In this document: positions 1 through 7,732 of the stretch, in pieces
Layout of the letters: every line of letters begins with the position of its first letter
How positions within the stretch are numbered: the stretch's first letter is position 1
Assembly (NCBI GenBank): GCA_003211335.1
Contig: QCTA01000029.1
Location: forward strand, 1-10,995
DNA: 10,995 bases
From: Prochlorococcus sp. AG-670-O11
Lineage (GTDB): Bacteria; Cyanobacteriota; Cyanobacteriia; PCC-6307; Cyanobiaceae
Direction: 5' to 3'
Program-made: the position numbers and the translations under genes
Notes under the pieces: generated by a model
Database searches by the model: none
Told to the model about the DNA's origin: nothing
The model's input: only the letters and a program-made list of their open reading frames with translations

Positions 1-705
1 TTTTGTTGATAACTCTCTTAATTCTTTTATAGTATTTTTAAGCAATTCCGGATTAAATTCATCTAACAAAATACTATCCGCTCCTGCTAAAACTGCATCT
101 TTTGCTTGCTTAATATCTTCTGCTTCAATAATAATATGAGTTGTAAATGGAGTATTTAACCTAATTTTTTTTACTGCATTTTTCAAGTTGTCAGTCCATG
201 CGATGTGGTTTTCTTTAATCATTGCGGCATCGTATAGTCCCATCCTATGATTAATACCACCACCACATTTAAAAGCATACTTTTCAAATATTCGTAAACC
301 AGGAGTAGTTTTTCTTGTATCTGCTAAACGTATATTTGTCCCTTTTAAAGCATCTACAATATTTTTTGTATAAGTTGATATTCCGGATAGATGCATTGAG
401 ATATTGAGACTTATTCTTTCACTTGTTAGTAGGCTTATTGACGGTCCATATAGTTCTAAAAGTTTTTGGTCCTTCATAAATTTTTCGCCATCATCAATAA
501 AAAATTTACACTCTATCTTTTTATCAATTTTTTTTAAAATTGTTTTTATTATTGCAACACCACAAAATACTCCTTCTTCTTTTGCTATCCAATGTGCTTT
601 TCCTATTTTTTTGGTAATTATCGAAGATGTTAAATCACCTTTTCCAATATCTTCTTCAATCCAATCATCAATAATCCTAGATATATTTGGAGAGTAAAAG
701 TCCAC
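1..705 (-). CDS. nadC: Nicotinate-nucleotide pyrophosphorylase (carboxylating), partial at the 3' end
   Basis: Quinolinate phosphoribosyltransferase, the cytosolic enzyme that converts quinolinate and PRPP to nicotinate mononucleotide in de novo NAD synthesis. I translated 235 codons; the C-terminal ~50 residues of a ~285-residue family lie beyond the left edge. Family landmarks are in order: DDWIEEDIGKGDLT near the N-terminus, HLSGIST about residue 100, DTRKTTPG about 128, the GGGINHRMGLYD substrate-binding stretch about 145, KENHI about 160, and the late IIIEAED segment. The start is GTG at 703-705. A TGA lies in frame three codons upstream and no ATG is available before mid-gene, so GTG is the only reasonable choice; no clear Shine-Dalgarno site precedes it. 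A tatataaa string on the minus strand (753-760) could serve as a -10. It lies downstream of the mnmE fragment, in the same direction, with a 76-bp gap. Identification is secure; the start is moderately sure. Confidence 0.93.
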   Translation of the reverse strand, partial: MDFYSPNISRIIDDWIEEDIGKGDLTSSIITKKIGKAHWIAKEEGVFCGVAIIKTILKKIDKKIECKFFIDDGEKFMKDQKLLELYGPSISLLTSERISLNISMHLSGISTYTKNIVDALKGTNIRLADTRKTTPGLRIFEKYAFKCGGGINHRMGLYDAAMIKENHIAWTDNLKNAVKKIRLNTPFTTHIIIEAEDIKQAKDAVLAGADSILLDEFNPELLKNTIKELRELSTK

Positions 706-781
706 TAAGGTTCAATAAGATAACGAATTTTATTTTAACTTTTAAAGTTTACTTTATATATTTATGTAATTTAATTAAAAT

Positions 782-1087
782 TTATTTACCTATACAAAAT
801 TTTGAAAAAATATTATTTAGTAGATCTTCAGTTAATTCTTGACCTGTAATTCTCGATAAGTTTTTTATTCCATCTCTAACTTCAATGGATAATAAATCGA
901 AGGGTAATTGATTAGCAATTATTTGATCAGTATCATTTAAATTTTTTAGGCAATCAGTTAGGTTTGATATTTGTCTTTCATTTAAAAAAACATCTATATT
1001 TTCAAATTCTTTTGATCCACATTTTTTAACTATCTTTTCAACTAAATCTTTTTCTCCTTCATATTTACTTTCATTAAATCTAAGATT
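782..1087 (-). pseudogene. mnmE: C-terminal fragment of tRNA modification GTPase MnmE, no start codon
   Basis: Reading the minus strand up from the stop at 782-784 gives about 101 codons ending in [13 protein letters not shown], the hallmark MnmE C-terminus whose cysteine takes part in tRNA wobble-uridine modification. Other family stretches are [23 protein letters not shown] and [10 protein letters not shown], all from the C-terminal helical domain. The frame is closed upstream by a stop at 1088-1090 and contains no Met codon. The folate-binding domain, the first helical segment and the GTPase domain are all absent. An mnmE N-terminus is present at the other end of this window on the opposite strand, so this looks like the tail of a gene cut by an inversion or by a chimeric join. 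The first few codons (about 1055-1087) belong to the murG side of the join, because the murG frame also reads through them. Confidence 0.88.
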
Positions 1088-2082
1088 TCATAATTAGGTT
1101 TACCTTTTTTTAAGGTAAATTTAAAAATCCTTTTCAAAGTCTCATCAAAAAATATCTTAGATAATTTTTTTTGATTTATTAAAATTGCACCTCCAATTGA
1201 AGAAAGAATCATTGCATTTTTTTCTTGATGGTTATTTTTAGAATTAGGGTATGGAATTAAAATTGATGGTTTTCCAGTTTGAATAAGTTCATTTATTGTT
1301 CCTGCTCCAGATCTTGATATTACTAGATCACAGTTTTGCATCAAAGATGCAATTTGCTTAGTAAATTTTTTTTGTACATAGTTAGTAGATTTTGTTTTTA
1401 TGGAACTTTGTAAATTATTTTCTCCAACAATATGAATTATTCGAAAATTTTTTTTTATTAAAAAATTAAGAGATTCATATAAAATCTCGTTAATTTTCTT
1501 TGCACCTTGACTTCCTCCCATAACAATTAGAAGGGGGCCTCTTCCTTTTGGAACCCAATGTGGTAATGGATTTTTTTTATAAAACTCTTCTCTTAGAGGA
1601 GTTCCCGTAAAAATAGTTTTGCAATTTTTTAAATAAAAATTTGTATCTTTAAACCCCATAAGAACAAATTTACATAAAAAACCAAAATATTTTGTAACCG
1701 TTCCTGGTATTAAGTTTGATTCGTGAATAATAACAGGTATTTTAAGGAAATTTGCTGCAAGAATTGTTGGGGCTGCAATATATCCACCAGTTGTAAATAC
1801 CAAATTAATTTTTTTTTCTTTTAGGATTTTAATAATATTAAAAGTCGAAGATAAAATTTTTAGATATTGAATTAGTATAAAAATATTTTTTTTTGGTGTC
1901 TCCAAATTTAAAGTCAAAAGATTATACTTTTTAGGCACAAATTTAGAATCAAGTCTTTGTTGAACACCTAACCAATACAAATTCCAATCTTTTTCAACCT
2001 TTTTAGAAACTGCTAAAGCGGGGAAAATATGACCTCCAGTTCCACTTGCCGCAATTAATAAATTATTTCTGTTTTTAGACAT
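1042..2082 (-). CDS. murG: UDP-GlcNAc:lipid I N-acetylglucosaminyltransferase MurG, probably with an altered C-terminus
   Basis: GT-B glycosyltransferase that adds GlcNAc to lipid I to form lipid II on the inner face of the plasma membrane, the last cytoplasmic step of peptidoglycan synthesis. In 346 residues I see the N-terminal glycine loop SGTGGHIFP (13-21), TTGGY (98-102), IHESN (119-123), the second-domain loop MGGSQGA (188-194), [10 protein letters not shown] (256-265) and the donor-binding NHQEKNA (284-290). The ATG at 2080-2082 gives the expected N-terminus. After YEILDLMK (331-338) the reading frame enters the mnmE fragment and ends at a TAG (1042-1044) that is out of the mnmE frame. 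From memory, relatives continue about 20 residues further, so the native tail is probably replaced by a few foreign codons. The catalytic motifs are all upstream, so activity may survive if the join is real. It diverges from the next gene with only 27 bp between start codons. Confidence 0.95.
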   Translation of the reverse strand: MSKNRNNLLIAASGTGGHIFPALAVSKKVEKDWNLYWLGVQQRLDSKFVPKKYNLLTLNLETPKKNIFILIQYLKILSSTFNIIKILKEKKINLVFTTGGYIAAPTILAANFLKIPVIIHESNLIPGTVTKYFGFLCKFVLMGFKDTNFYLKNCKTIFTGTPLREEFYKKNPLPHWVPKGRGPLLIVMGGSQGAKKINEILYESLNFLIKKNFRIIHIVGENNLQSSIKTKSTNYVQKKFTKQIASLMQNCDLVISRSGAGTINELIQTGKPSILIPYPNSKNNHQEKNAMILSSIGGAILINQKKLSKIFFDETLKRIFKFTLKKGKPNYEILDLMKVNMKEKKI

Positions 2083-2109
2083 TAAACATTAAATAAGTAA
2101 AATAAAGTC

Positions 2110-2841
2110 ATGAAAATACTTAACTTAAATTGGTTTACAAAATCAGGATTATTTATCTATATAATTATTTATCTCATTTTTCCAAAATTAGCAATCACCC
2201 AAAATACAAACGTTGATATAAGAAAAAATCTTGAAAATGCATTAAATGATAGAAACTTAAAATTGATAAAAAACATTTTCAAAGAAGAAGAAAACCTAAA
2301 AATGGAAGATAAATTTAAGGAATTAATCAAAGATTTTCCTAATTCAAAATGGGAAATTAAAACATTAAGCGGAGGAAAATCTAAAGAAAATATATTTAAA
2401 ATTAAAGTTAATGGAAAGAAAAGACTTAGTGGGGAAATATTCCTTCTTGAATCTAATTTTAAGTATTTATTTTCTACTCAAAATGACAAAATATATAATG
2501 GCCATATAAAAGATTTATTAACTACTATCAGAAATGACCAAAATAACTTAGATATTATTTTTAGAATTCCCGAGAAAGTCCTTACAGGTGCAAAATATGA
2601 TATTGATATTATTCTAAATGAACCACTTGGTGATGTAATTATAGCTGGAGGAATAATAGCTCATCAGGAAGAATCTTATCTGAAACAAGAAATCAATATT
2701 GAACCTTTAGCCTCGGGAGGTATTTTTAAAACGACTAGAGCGTCATCCAAACCAGCTACACAAATATGGTCTGGTATTATAACTCATCCAAAAGGAACGA
2801 TTTCCTTCACAAAAAGCGTTGAAATTGTTGAAAAGATATAA
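2110..2841 (+). CDS. Conserved exported hypothetical protein
   Basis: A 243-residue protein I cannot assign to a named family. The N-terminus has a short basic start (MKILNLNWFTKSG), then a hydrophobic stretch of about 15 residues (14-29, rich in Ile/Tyr/Leu/Phe) ending near LAITQ, which fits a Sec signal peptide or a membrane anchor; the rest is hydrophilic. Residues 35-80 are charged and probably helical (KNLENALNDRNLKLIKNIF). The second half (about 145-243) alternates beta-prone segments and ends in a fold resembling a small Ig-like or beta-sandwich domain, but that is only an impression. It lies divergently 27 bp from murG and convergently 1 bp from the pgk stop. I recall an orphan gene at this place in related Prochlorococcus genomes. 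Export plus the murG neighbourhood hints at an envelope or thylakoid-lumen role, which is inference only. No Shine-Dalgarno site is seen before the ATG. Confidence 0.8.
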   Translation: MKILNLNWFTKSGLFIYIIIYLIFPKLAITQNTNVDIRKNLENALNDRNLKLIKNIFKEEENLKMEDKFKELIKDFPNSKWEIKTLSGGKSKENIFKIKVNGKKRLSGEIFLLESNFKYLFSTQNDKIYNGHIKDLLTTIRNDQNNLDIIFRIPEKVLTGAKYDIDIILNEPLGDVIIAGGIIAHQEESYLKQEINIEPLASGGIFKTTRASSKPATQIWSGIITHPKGTISFTKSVEIVEKI

Positions 2842-2842
2842 T

Positions 2843-4051
2843 TCAGACGTCTTTTAGGGCCGCTACCCCAGGTAAAGTTTTACCTTCTAAAAGTTCTAAA
2901 CTAGCACCTCCACCAGTTGATATATGCGACATTTTTTCAGCCAAGCCAGCTTTCTCCACAGCAGCTACAGAATCTCCCCCTCCAATAATTGTACAAACAT
3001 CAGCGAAAGAACTTAAATCAGCCAAGGTGGTCGCTATTGCATTTGTACCTTCAGCAAATTTATCAAATTCAAAAACACCCATTGGGCCATTCCAAATAAT
3101 TGTTTTGCATTCGGCAAGAGCATTTTGAAAAACTTTGATTGATTCAGGCCCAATATCTAATCCCATCCAATCACCACTTATGGAATCTATTTGAGAGACT
3201 TTACTTTCTGCAGTAGGAGAAAACTCATTAGCAAGTACTACATCAGAGGGTAAAAGAAGCTCAACACCTTTAGTTTTTGCTTTTGCCTCTAAATTTCTTG
3301 CTAGCTCAAGTTTATCTTCCTCAACAAGACTCTTACCAACATCTAATCCTCTTGCCTTATAGAAAGTAAAAATCATACCTCCACCAATAATAATTTTGTC
3401 ACACTTATCTAAAAGAGAATCTAAAACTCCAATTTTGCTACTTACCTTAGAACCTCCTACTATTGCCGCAAGAGGACGTTTTGGGGCATCTATAGCGCCT
3501 TGTAAATATTTCAACTCTTTTTCTAACAAAAATCCTGCTAATGAAGGCTCTAAAAAATTAGTAACTCCTTGAGTTGAAGCATGAGCTCTATGGGCAGCTC
3601 CAAATGCATCGTTAACATATATATCTGCATGAGAGGCTAAATTTTTAGCGAAATCTAAATCATTTTTTTCTTCCTCCTCATAAAAACGAACATTTTCTAG
3701 TAATAAAACATCCCCATTGTTTAAATTATTAGACTTAGCTAGAGCTTCTTCACCAATACAGCTTTCAGTTAAATTAACTTTTTTTTCCAATATATCGCTT
3801 AATCTGTCGGCAACTGGGGTTAATCTCATTTTCTCATTAACTTTCCCTTTAGGTCTTCCAAAATGAGCAGCTAATATAACTTTGGCTGAATTATTTATAA
3901 GAAATTTTATCGTAGGAATTGCTGCCCTTATTCGGGTATCGTCAGTAATCTGACCACTATCATTTAATGGAACATTAAAATCAACCCTTACAAGAACTTT
4001 TTTCCCTTCTAATTTAGACTTATCAAGACTGGAAAGAGACAACTTCGACAT
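2843..4051 (-). CDS. pgk: Phosphoglycerate kinase
   Basis: Catalyses 3-phosphoglycerate + ATP to 1,3-bisphosphoglycerate + ADP; in a cyanobacterium it serves the Calvin cycle by day and glycolysis by night, in the cytosol. The 402 residues match the usual bacterial length. Seen in order: RVDFNVPL (22-29, substrate Asp and Asn), the substrate Arg at 40, HFGRPKG (63-69), LENVRF with Arg122, [14 protein letters not shown] (147-160, Arg155), VGGSKVSSK (198-206, nucleotide-side lysines), WNGPMGVFE (320-328), IIGGGDS (355-361) and [13 protein letters not shown] (378-390). All key residues are present. The ATG at 4049-4051 gives the standard [10 protein letters not shown] start. Codon use is slightly less AT-biased than its neighbours, as expected of a highly expressed gene. 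A candidate NtcA-type promoter lies 30-75 bp upstream. Its stop is 1 bp from that of the convergent hypothetical gene. Confidence 0.98.
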   Translation of the reverse strand: MSKLSLSSLDKSKLEGKKVLVRVDFNVPLNDSGQITDDTRIRAAIPTIKFLINNSAKVILAAHFGRPKGKVNEKMRLTPVADRLSDILEKKVNLTESCIGEEALAKSNNLNNGDVLLLENVRFYEEEEKNDLDFAKNLASHADIYVNDAFGAAHRAHASTQGVTNFLEPSLAGFLLEKELKYLQGAIDAPKRPLAAIVGGSKVSSKIGVLDSLLDKCDKIIIGGGMIFTFYKARGLDVGKSLVEEDKLELARNLEAKAKTKGVELLLPSDVVLANEFSPTAESKVSQIDSISGDWMGLDIGPESIKVFQNALAECKTIIWNGPMGVFEFDKFAEGTNAIATTLADLSSFADVCTIIGGGDSVAAVEKAGLAEKMSHISTGGGASLELLEGKTLPGVAALKDV

Positions 4052-4275
4052 TAAGACATCCTATTTTTACCATGAGACCCTAACGTTAATTTGAGCTTAT
4101 TGGGTTAAAAAGTAGTAACTGTTACTTATGCCTTAATAAAATTTAAAATTAGGTAGAAAAAAAAATTAATAAAAATAAAAAAAAATTTATTTTTTACATT
4201 AATATTATATGTAAATACTTTTGAAATTAATAAGAATCAAAAGGGACACAAATACAATTTATAGGATTTAATCAA
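4052..4275. other. AT-rich divergent intergenic region between pgk and rbgA
   Basis: This is the longest non-coding stretch in the window (224 bp) and should hold the promoters of both flanking divergent genes. The pgk-proximal half contains the GTA-N8-TAC element described separately. Positions about 4135-4200 are nearly pure A/T with long A and T tracts and no visible gene or hairpin with GC content. On the plus strand TATTAT (4203-4208) is the best -10-like hexamer for rbgA and would give a leader of about 60 nt; no convincing -35 goes with it. AGGA (4263-4266) lies 9 bases before the rbgA GTG and is a plausible ribosome binding site. No tRNA or known small RNA was recognised. Confidence 0.6.
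4083..4125 (-). promoter_or_regulatory. Candidate NtcA-activated promoter upstream of pgk
   Basis: The sequence GTA-gtaactgt-TAC at 4112-4125 matches the NtcA consensus GTA-N8-TAC. On the minus strand, toward pgk, it is followed after 23 bases by TAACGT (4083-4088), which fits TA-N3-T. The established class II NtcA promoter is GTA-N8-TAC, 20-24 bases, then TA-N3-T, so the spacing is right and would leave a 5' leader of about 25 nt. An overlapping 13-nt palindrome AGTAAC-T-GTTACT (4114-4126) adds symmetry. In the opposite direction (toward rbgA) the nearest TA-N3-T is only 18 bases away, a poorer fit. Caution: a six-base match is expected several times by chance in 11 kb of this composition, and the -10 is only a 3/6 match to TATAAT. 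Confidence 0.35.
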
Positions 4276-5142
4276 GTGGAAATACCTATTATTCAATGGT
4301 ACCCAGGCCATATTGCCAAAGCTGAAAAAAAGCTATCTGAAGTTATAAATAGAGTGGATTTAATTATAGAAGTTAGAGATGCAAGAATTCCTTTATCAAC
4401 AGGACATCCGCATCTTAATAAATGGATCATAAACAAAAAACATATTCTTGTTATTAATCGGGCGGATATGATAAGTAAAGATACTATAACTAATTGGAAC
4501 AAGTGGTTTAAAAAAAACAATATATATCCTCTTTGGTCTGACGCAAAAAATGGCAAAGGAATAAAAGAGATTTGCAAATCAGCAAAGGAATCCCGATTAT
4601 CAATTGATAAAAGAAGGTTATCCAGAGGAATGAAGGTTAGGCCGATCAGAGCACTTACCCTCGGTTTTCCTAATGTAGGGAAATCTGCATTAATAAATAG
4701 AATCGCTAAGAAAAAAGTTGTAGAAAGCGCTAGGAAAGCAGGAGTAACTCGTAATCTCAGATGGATCAGATTAGATAGTGGAATAGATTTGCTAGACGCA
4801 CCCGGTGTTATACCACCTAATCTAGATAATCAAAAATCGGCTCTAAATCTTGCACTTTGCGATGATATTGGAGAAGCTGCTTATGAAATAGAGAGTGTTG
4901 CGATTGAATTTATAAAATTAATTTTAAGATTAAAAGAGGATAAAAATGCAAATATTTCACTTTCAAAGATTTCTGATAGATATGGGGTTGATATATCAAA
5001 GATCCTTGATAGCCCTTATGAATGGATTGATCTTGTAGCCTTGAAACATACCTCAGGTGACAGAAGAAGAATGGCTCATAAATTATTAGAAGATTATCGT
5101 AATCAAATGCTAGGAAAGATTGCTTTAGAAGTACCGATATGA
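4276..5142 (+). CDS. rbgA: Ribosome biogenesis GTPase RbgA/YlqF (circularly permuted GTPase)
   Basis: Essential-type GTPase that acts in late 50S subunit assembly. The protein is 288 residues, close to the ~280 of B. subtilis RbgA. It opens with the family signature IQWYPGHIAKAEKKL (6-20). GTPase motifs are in the permuted order G4-G5-G1-G2-G3: NRAD at 61-64 (usual form NKxD), SDAK at 88-91, the P-loop GFPNVGKS at 130-137, GVTRN with Thr158, and DAPG at 174-177 (usual DTPG). A C-terminal helical RNA-binding-type domain follows (about 185-288). The start is a GTG at 4276-4278 with AGGA 9 bases upstream; no in-frame ATG gives the conserved N-terminus. It overlaps the next gene by 4 bases (ATGA, 5139-5142), so the two are almost certainly co-transcribed and translationally coupled. 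The NRAD and DAPG variants are mild and probably tolerated. Confidence 0.93.
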   Translation: MEIPIIQWYPGHIAKAEKKLSEVINRVDLIIEVRDARIPLSTGHPHLNKWIINKKHILVINRADMISKDTITNWNKWFKKNNIYPLWSDAKNGKGIKEICKSAKESRLSIDKRRLSRGMKVRPIRALTLGFPNVGKSALINRIAKKKVVESARKAGVTRNLRWIRLDSGIDLLDAPGVIPPNLDNQKSALNLALCDDIGEAAYEIESVAIEFIKLILRLKEDKNANISLSKISDRYGVDISKILDSPYEWIDLVALKHTSGDRRRMAHKLLEDYRNQMLGKIALEVPI

Positions 5143-6101
5143 AATCAAGTAATGAAAATTCTTTTGGATTTGGAGAAGGTGAACTAATAGAAATTGCTTA
5201 TGAGATGCCCCTTCCTATGAGACTCGATAGATGGCTTGTAAGCAAAAGACCGGAACAGAGTAGAGCAAGAATACAACATTTTATAAACGCAGGATTAGTT
5301 CTTGTTAACTACAAAACTGCAAAAGCTAAAACCCCACTAAAAACAGGAGATAATATACAAATTTGGATGCCTCCCCCAGAACCTCTTATCTATTTGAAAC
5401 CAGAAAAGATGAACTTAAATATTCTCTTTGAAGATGAACATATCATTGTAATTAACAAACAATCAGGACTAATAGTCCATCCAGCCCCAGGTCATAAATC
5501 AGGAACATTGGTAAATGGCCTACTTTATCACTGTAAAGATCTCCCTGGAATAAATGGCAAATTAAGACCTGGAATAGTTCATAGATTAGATAAGGACACC
5601 TCTGGATGCATGGTTGTAGCAAAAAGCCAAGAATCACTAGTCAATCTTCAAATACAGATAAAAGAAAAAATCGCTTCAAGAAATTATATTGCGGTTATTC
5701 ATGGAGCACCCAATACTTCAGAAGGTAAAATTATTGGAAATATAGGTAGAGACAAACTGAATAGATTGAAATATGCAGTAGTTGATGAAAATTCAGGAAG
5801 ATATGCATGTACTTACTGGAAATTATTAGAAAGATTGGGTAATTACTCATTAATGAGTTTCAAATTAGATACAGGAAGAACTCATCAAATAAGAGTTCAT
5901 TGTGCATATATCAATCACCCTATTCTTGGTGATCCTTTATATGGAAGGTGTAAAAAGCTTCCTTGCAAATTGGAGGGTCAAGCTTTGCACGCCGTAGAGC
6001 TAGGGCTTTTTCATCCAATAAATGGAGAGAAAATGAAATTTGAGGCAGAATTACCCCAAGAATTTAAGAAATTATTACGGGTATTAAAAAAAATCAATTA
6101 A
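5139..6101 (+). CDS. rluD: RluA/RluD-family 23S rRNA pseudouridine synthase
   Basis: Isomerises uridine to pseudouridine in large-subunit rRNA. An N-terminal S4 RNA-binding domain (about 28-85: MRLDRWLVSKRPEQSRARIQ, later GDNIQIWMPPPEP) precedes the catalytic domain. The catalytic motif is GIVHRLDKDTSG (145-156) with Asp151 as nucleophile. INKQSGLIVHPAPGH (105-119), KLDTGRTHQIRVH (242-254) and HPILGDPLYG (260-269) are further family marks. The length of 320 residues is typical. The domain plan (S4 plus catalytic) matches RluD/RluC types; RluD, which modifies helix 69, is the best guess, but the exact target uridine cannot be read from sequence. The start ATG overlaps the rbgA stop, placing it in a two-gene operon for 50S maturation. 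Its 3' end overlaps the convergent ABC gene by 8 bp. Confidence 0.9.
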   Translation: MKSSNENSFGFGEGELIEIAYEMPLPMRLDRWLVSKRPEQSRARIQHFINAGLVLVNYKTAKAKTPLKTGDNIQIWMPPPEPLIYLKPEKMNLNILFEDEHIIVINKQSGLIVHPAPGHKSGTLVNGLLYHCKDLPGINGKLRPGIVHRLDKDTSGCMVVAKSQESLVNLQIQIKEKIASRNYIAVIHGAPNTSEGKIIGNIGRDKLNRLKYAVVDENSGRYACTYWKLLERLGNYSLMSFKLDTGRTHQIRVHCAYINHPILGDPLYGRCKKLPCKLEGQALHAVELGLFHPINGEKMKFEAELPQEFKKLLRVLKKIN

Positions 6102-7689
6102 TGTTTAAGGAGCTATTTACTAAAGCTTTTGTCACATTACTCTTAGGATTAGAAAAAACAGTAGAAGAATCACCTGCTTCAATAATCTCTCCATAATTCA
6201 TCACAATTAATCTATCACAAAAATTTTTTGCTATTCCCAAATCATGTGTAATGAAAATAATAGTTAAATCCATTTTTTCTTGCATCTTTTTTAGTAAACT
6301 AAGTATCTCAACTTTTACATATGCGTCTAACATATTTACACTTTCATCGCAGATAAGAATTTTTGGTTTAAGTAATAATGATCTTGCAATTGAAATTCTT
6401 TGTAATTGCCCACCAGACAATTGACTTGGGTATGAGTTTAAGAATTCAGAATCTGAAGGAAGATTTAAATTTCTTAATGTTAGTGTAATCTCATTTTTAA
6501 TTTGAGTTTTATTATAAATTTTTTGAATTAAAAAGATATCCTTCAAAATATTTTTTATTTTCATTTTTGGATTAAAACTTGAAAAAGGATCTTGGAAAAT
6601 TATTTGTATATTTTTAAAATTATTAGACTTTTTTTTACATAATTCTAGATTTCTTTCATAAACTCTTATTTCACCTCCTCTCACCTTTAATAGACCTATT
6701 AAAGCTCTACATAAAGTACTTTTTCCACTACCAGAAGATCCCACAATTCCTAGGACTTCATTTCGATATAATTTAAAACTAATTTCTTTCAAAGCCTTAT
6801 TCCATTGGGGTTTAAAAATTGAAGAATTTGCTTTATACCAGTGTCTTAAATTATTCACTTCTAAAACAACATCACTTGCAGGGGTAACTTTTTTTCTTGG
6901 TTTCAAAGATATATTTGCAGCATTTACCAATTTTGCTCCAATCTTTGACTTAGGCAATTGAAAAACTTCTTCTATATTTCCTTGTTCTTTAATTGATCCT
7001 TCATCCATTATGACGACTTTTTTACACCACTTTGCTGCGAGATTAATATCATGACTAATTAAAATCAAAGTAGTTCCTGATTTCTCACATAAAAATAGAA
7101 TTTCATTCATTACCTCAAAACTAGTCTTAGTATCCAGACTTGTTGAAGGTTCATCTGCTATTAATATTTTTGGTTTCAAAGCTAAAGCCATTGCAATTGA
7201 AACTCTTTGTCTCATGCCTCCACTAAATTCATGAGGAAATGAATTTAATCTATTAAAATTTATTCCTACTTTTCTAAAATTTTCTTCGACTAAATCTTTA
7301 ATGATTAAACGGGAATTGTTTTGAAAGTGTGTTTTGAATAATTCTTCTAGATGATCTCGAACTGTCATTAATGGATTAAGTCTTTTTATAGAGTCTTGGT
7401 AAATAAATCCAAAATTATTTCTCCTAAATAATTGAATTTCTTTTTTATTAATTTTCGTGAGATCTTCTCCAGATATTTTTATAAAACCTTCAGTAATTGA
7501 ACCTTCAGGGAGCATATTTACAATTGATTTTGCAAATGTAGTTTTACCACATCCAGAAGGACCTATTATTGCTAGGTGATCTCCTTTAAACAGATCTAAT
7601 TTAAAATTTTTTAAAGTATATTTCTGGTTAGGACCATATTTGACATTTAGATTCCTGATTTCAAGAATTTTGCTTTTATTGATTTTCAT
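6094..7689 (-). CDS. Fused dual ATP-binding subunit of a peptide/nickel-type (Dpp/Opp) ABC transporter
   Basis: One 531-residue polypeptide carries two complete ABC nucleotide-binding domains, resembling DppD fused to DppF. Domain 1: Walker A GPSGCGKTT (43-51), Q98, signature FSGGMRQR (155-162), Walker B ILIADEP (175-181), D-loop SLDTKT (184-189), His213. Domain 2: Walker A GSSGSGKST (317-325), Q366, signature LSGGQLQR (424-431), Walker B ILICDES (444-450), D-loop MLDAYVK (453-459), His482. Both sites look catalytically competent. The linker (about 250-275) carries the LVNAANI...PRKK stretch typical of the C-terminal extension in oligopeptide ATPases. No permease or substrate-binding protein is in the window, so these must be encoded elsewhere; the substrate (peptide, nickel or other) is unknown. 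The ATG at 7687-7689 lies 43 bp from the divergent RSH start, and the 3' end overlaps the convergent pseudouridine synthase gene by 8 bp. Confidence 0.9.
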   Translation of the reverse strand: MKINKSKILEIRNLNVKYGPNQKYTLKNFKLDLFKGDHLAIIGPSGCGKTTFAKSIVNMLPEGSITEGFIKISGEDLTKINKKEIQLFRRNNFGFIYQDSIKRLNPLMTVRDHLEELFKTHFQNNSRLIIKDLVEENFRKVGINFNRLNSFPHEFSGGMRQRVSIAMALALKPKILIADEPSTSLDTKTSFEVMNEILFLCEKSGTTLILISHDINLAAKWCKKVVIMDEGSIKEQGNIEEVFQLPKSKIGAKLVNAANISLKPRKKVTPASDVVLEVNNLRHWYKANSSIFKPQWNKALKEISFKLYRNEVLGIVGSSGSGKSTLCRALIGLLKVRGGEIRVYERNLELCKKKSNNFKNIQIIFQDPFSSFNPKMKIKNILKDIFLIQKIYNKTQIKNEITLTLRNLNLPSDSEFLNSYPSQLSGGQLQRISIARSLLLKPKILICDESVNMLDAYVKVEILSLLKKMQEKMDLTIIFITHDLGIAKNFCDRLIVMNYGEIIEAGDSSTVFSNPKSNVTKALVNSSLNIN

Positions 7690-7732
7690 AATTTTGTAGC
7701 AAATTTCACTAGTCCTAAATAAAATAAACTTA

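Noticed and set aside
404..697. 97-residue plus-strand open frame
   Set aside because: It lies wholly antisense to the clearly coding nadC and its protein shows no family features; a shadow of the minus-strand gene.
737..749. Palindrome aacttttaaagtt upstream of nadC
   Set aside because: Short, entirely A/T apart from one C and one G, with a one-base centre; expected by chance in such DNA and cannot form a stable hairpin.
4293..4577. 94-residue minus-strand open frame
   Set aside because: It is antisense to the N-terminal part of rbgA, whose conserved motifs are on the plus strand.
5452..5637. 61-residue minus-strand open frame
   Set aside because: It is antisense to the catalytic core of the pseudouridine synthase gene; no independent support.
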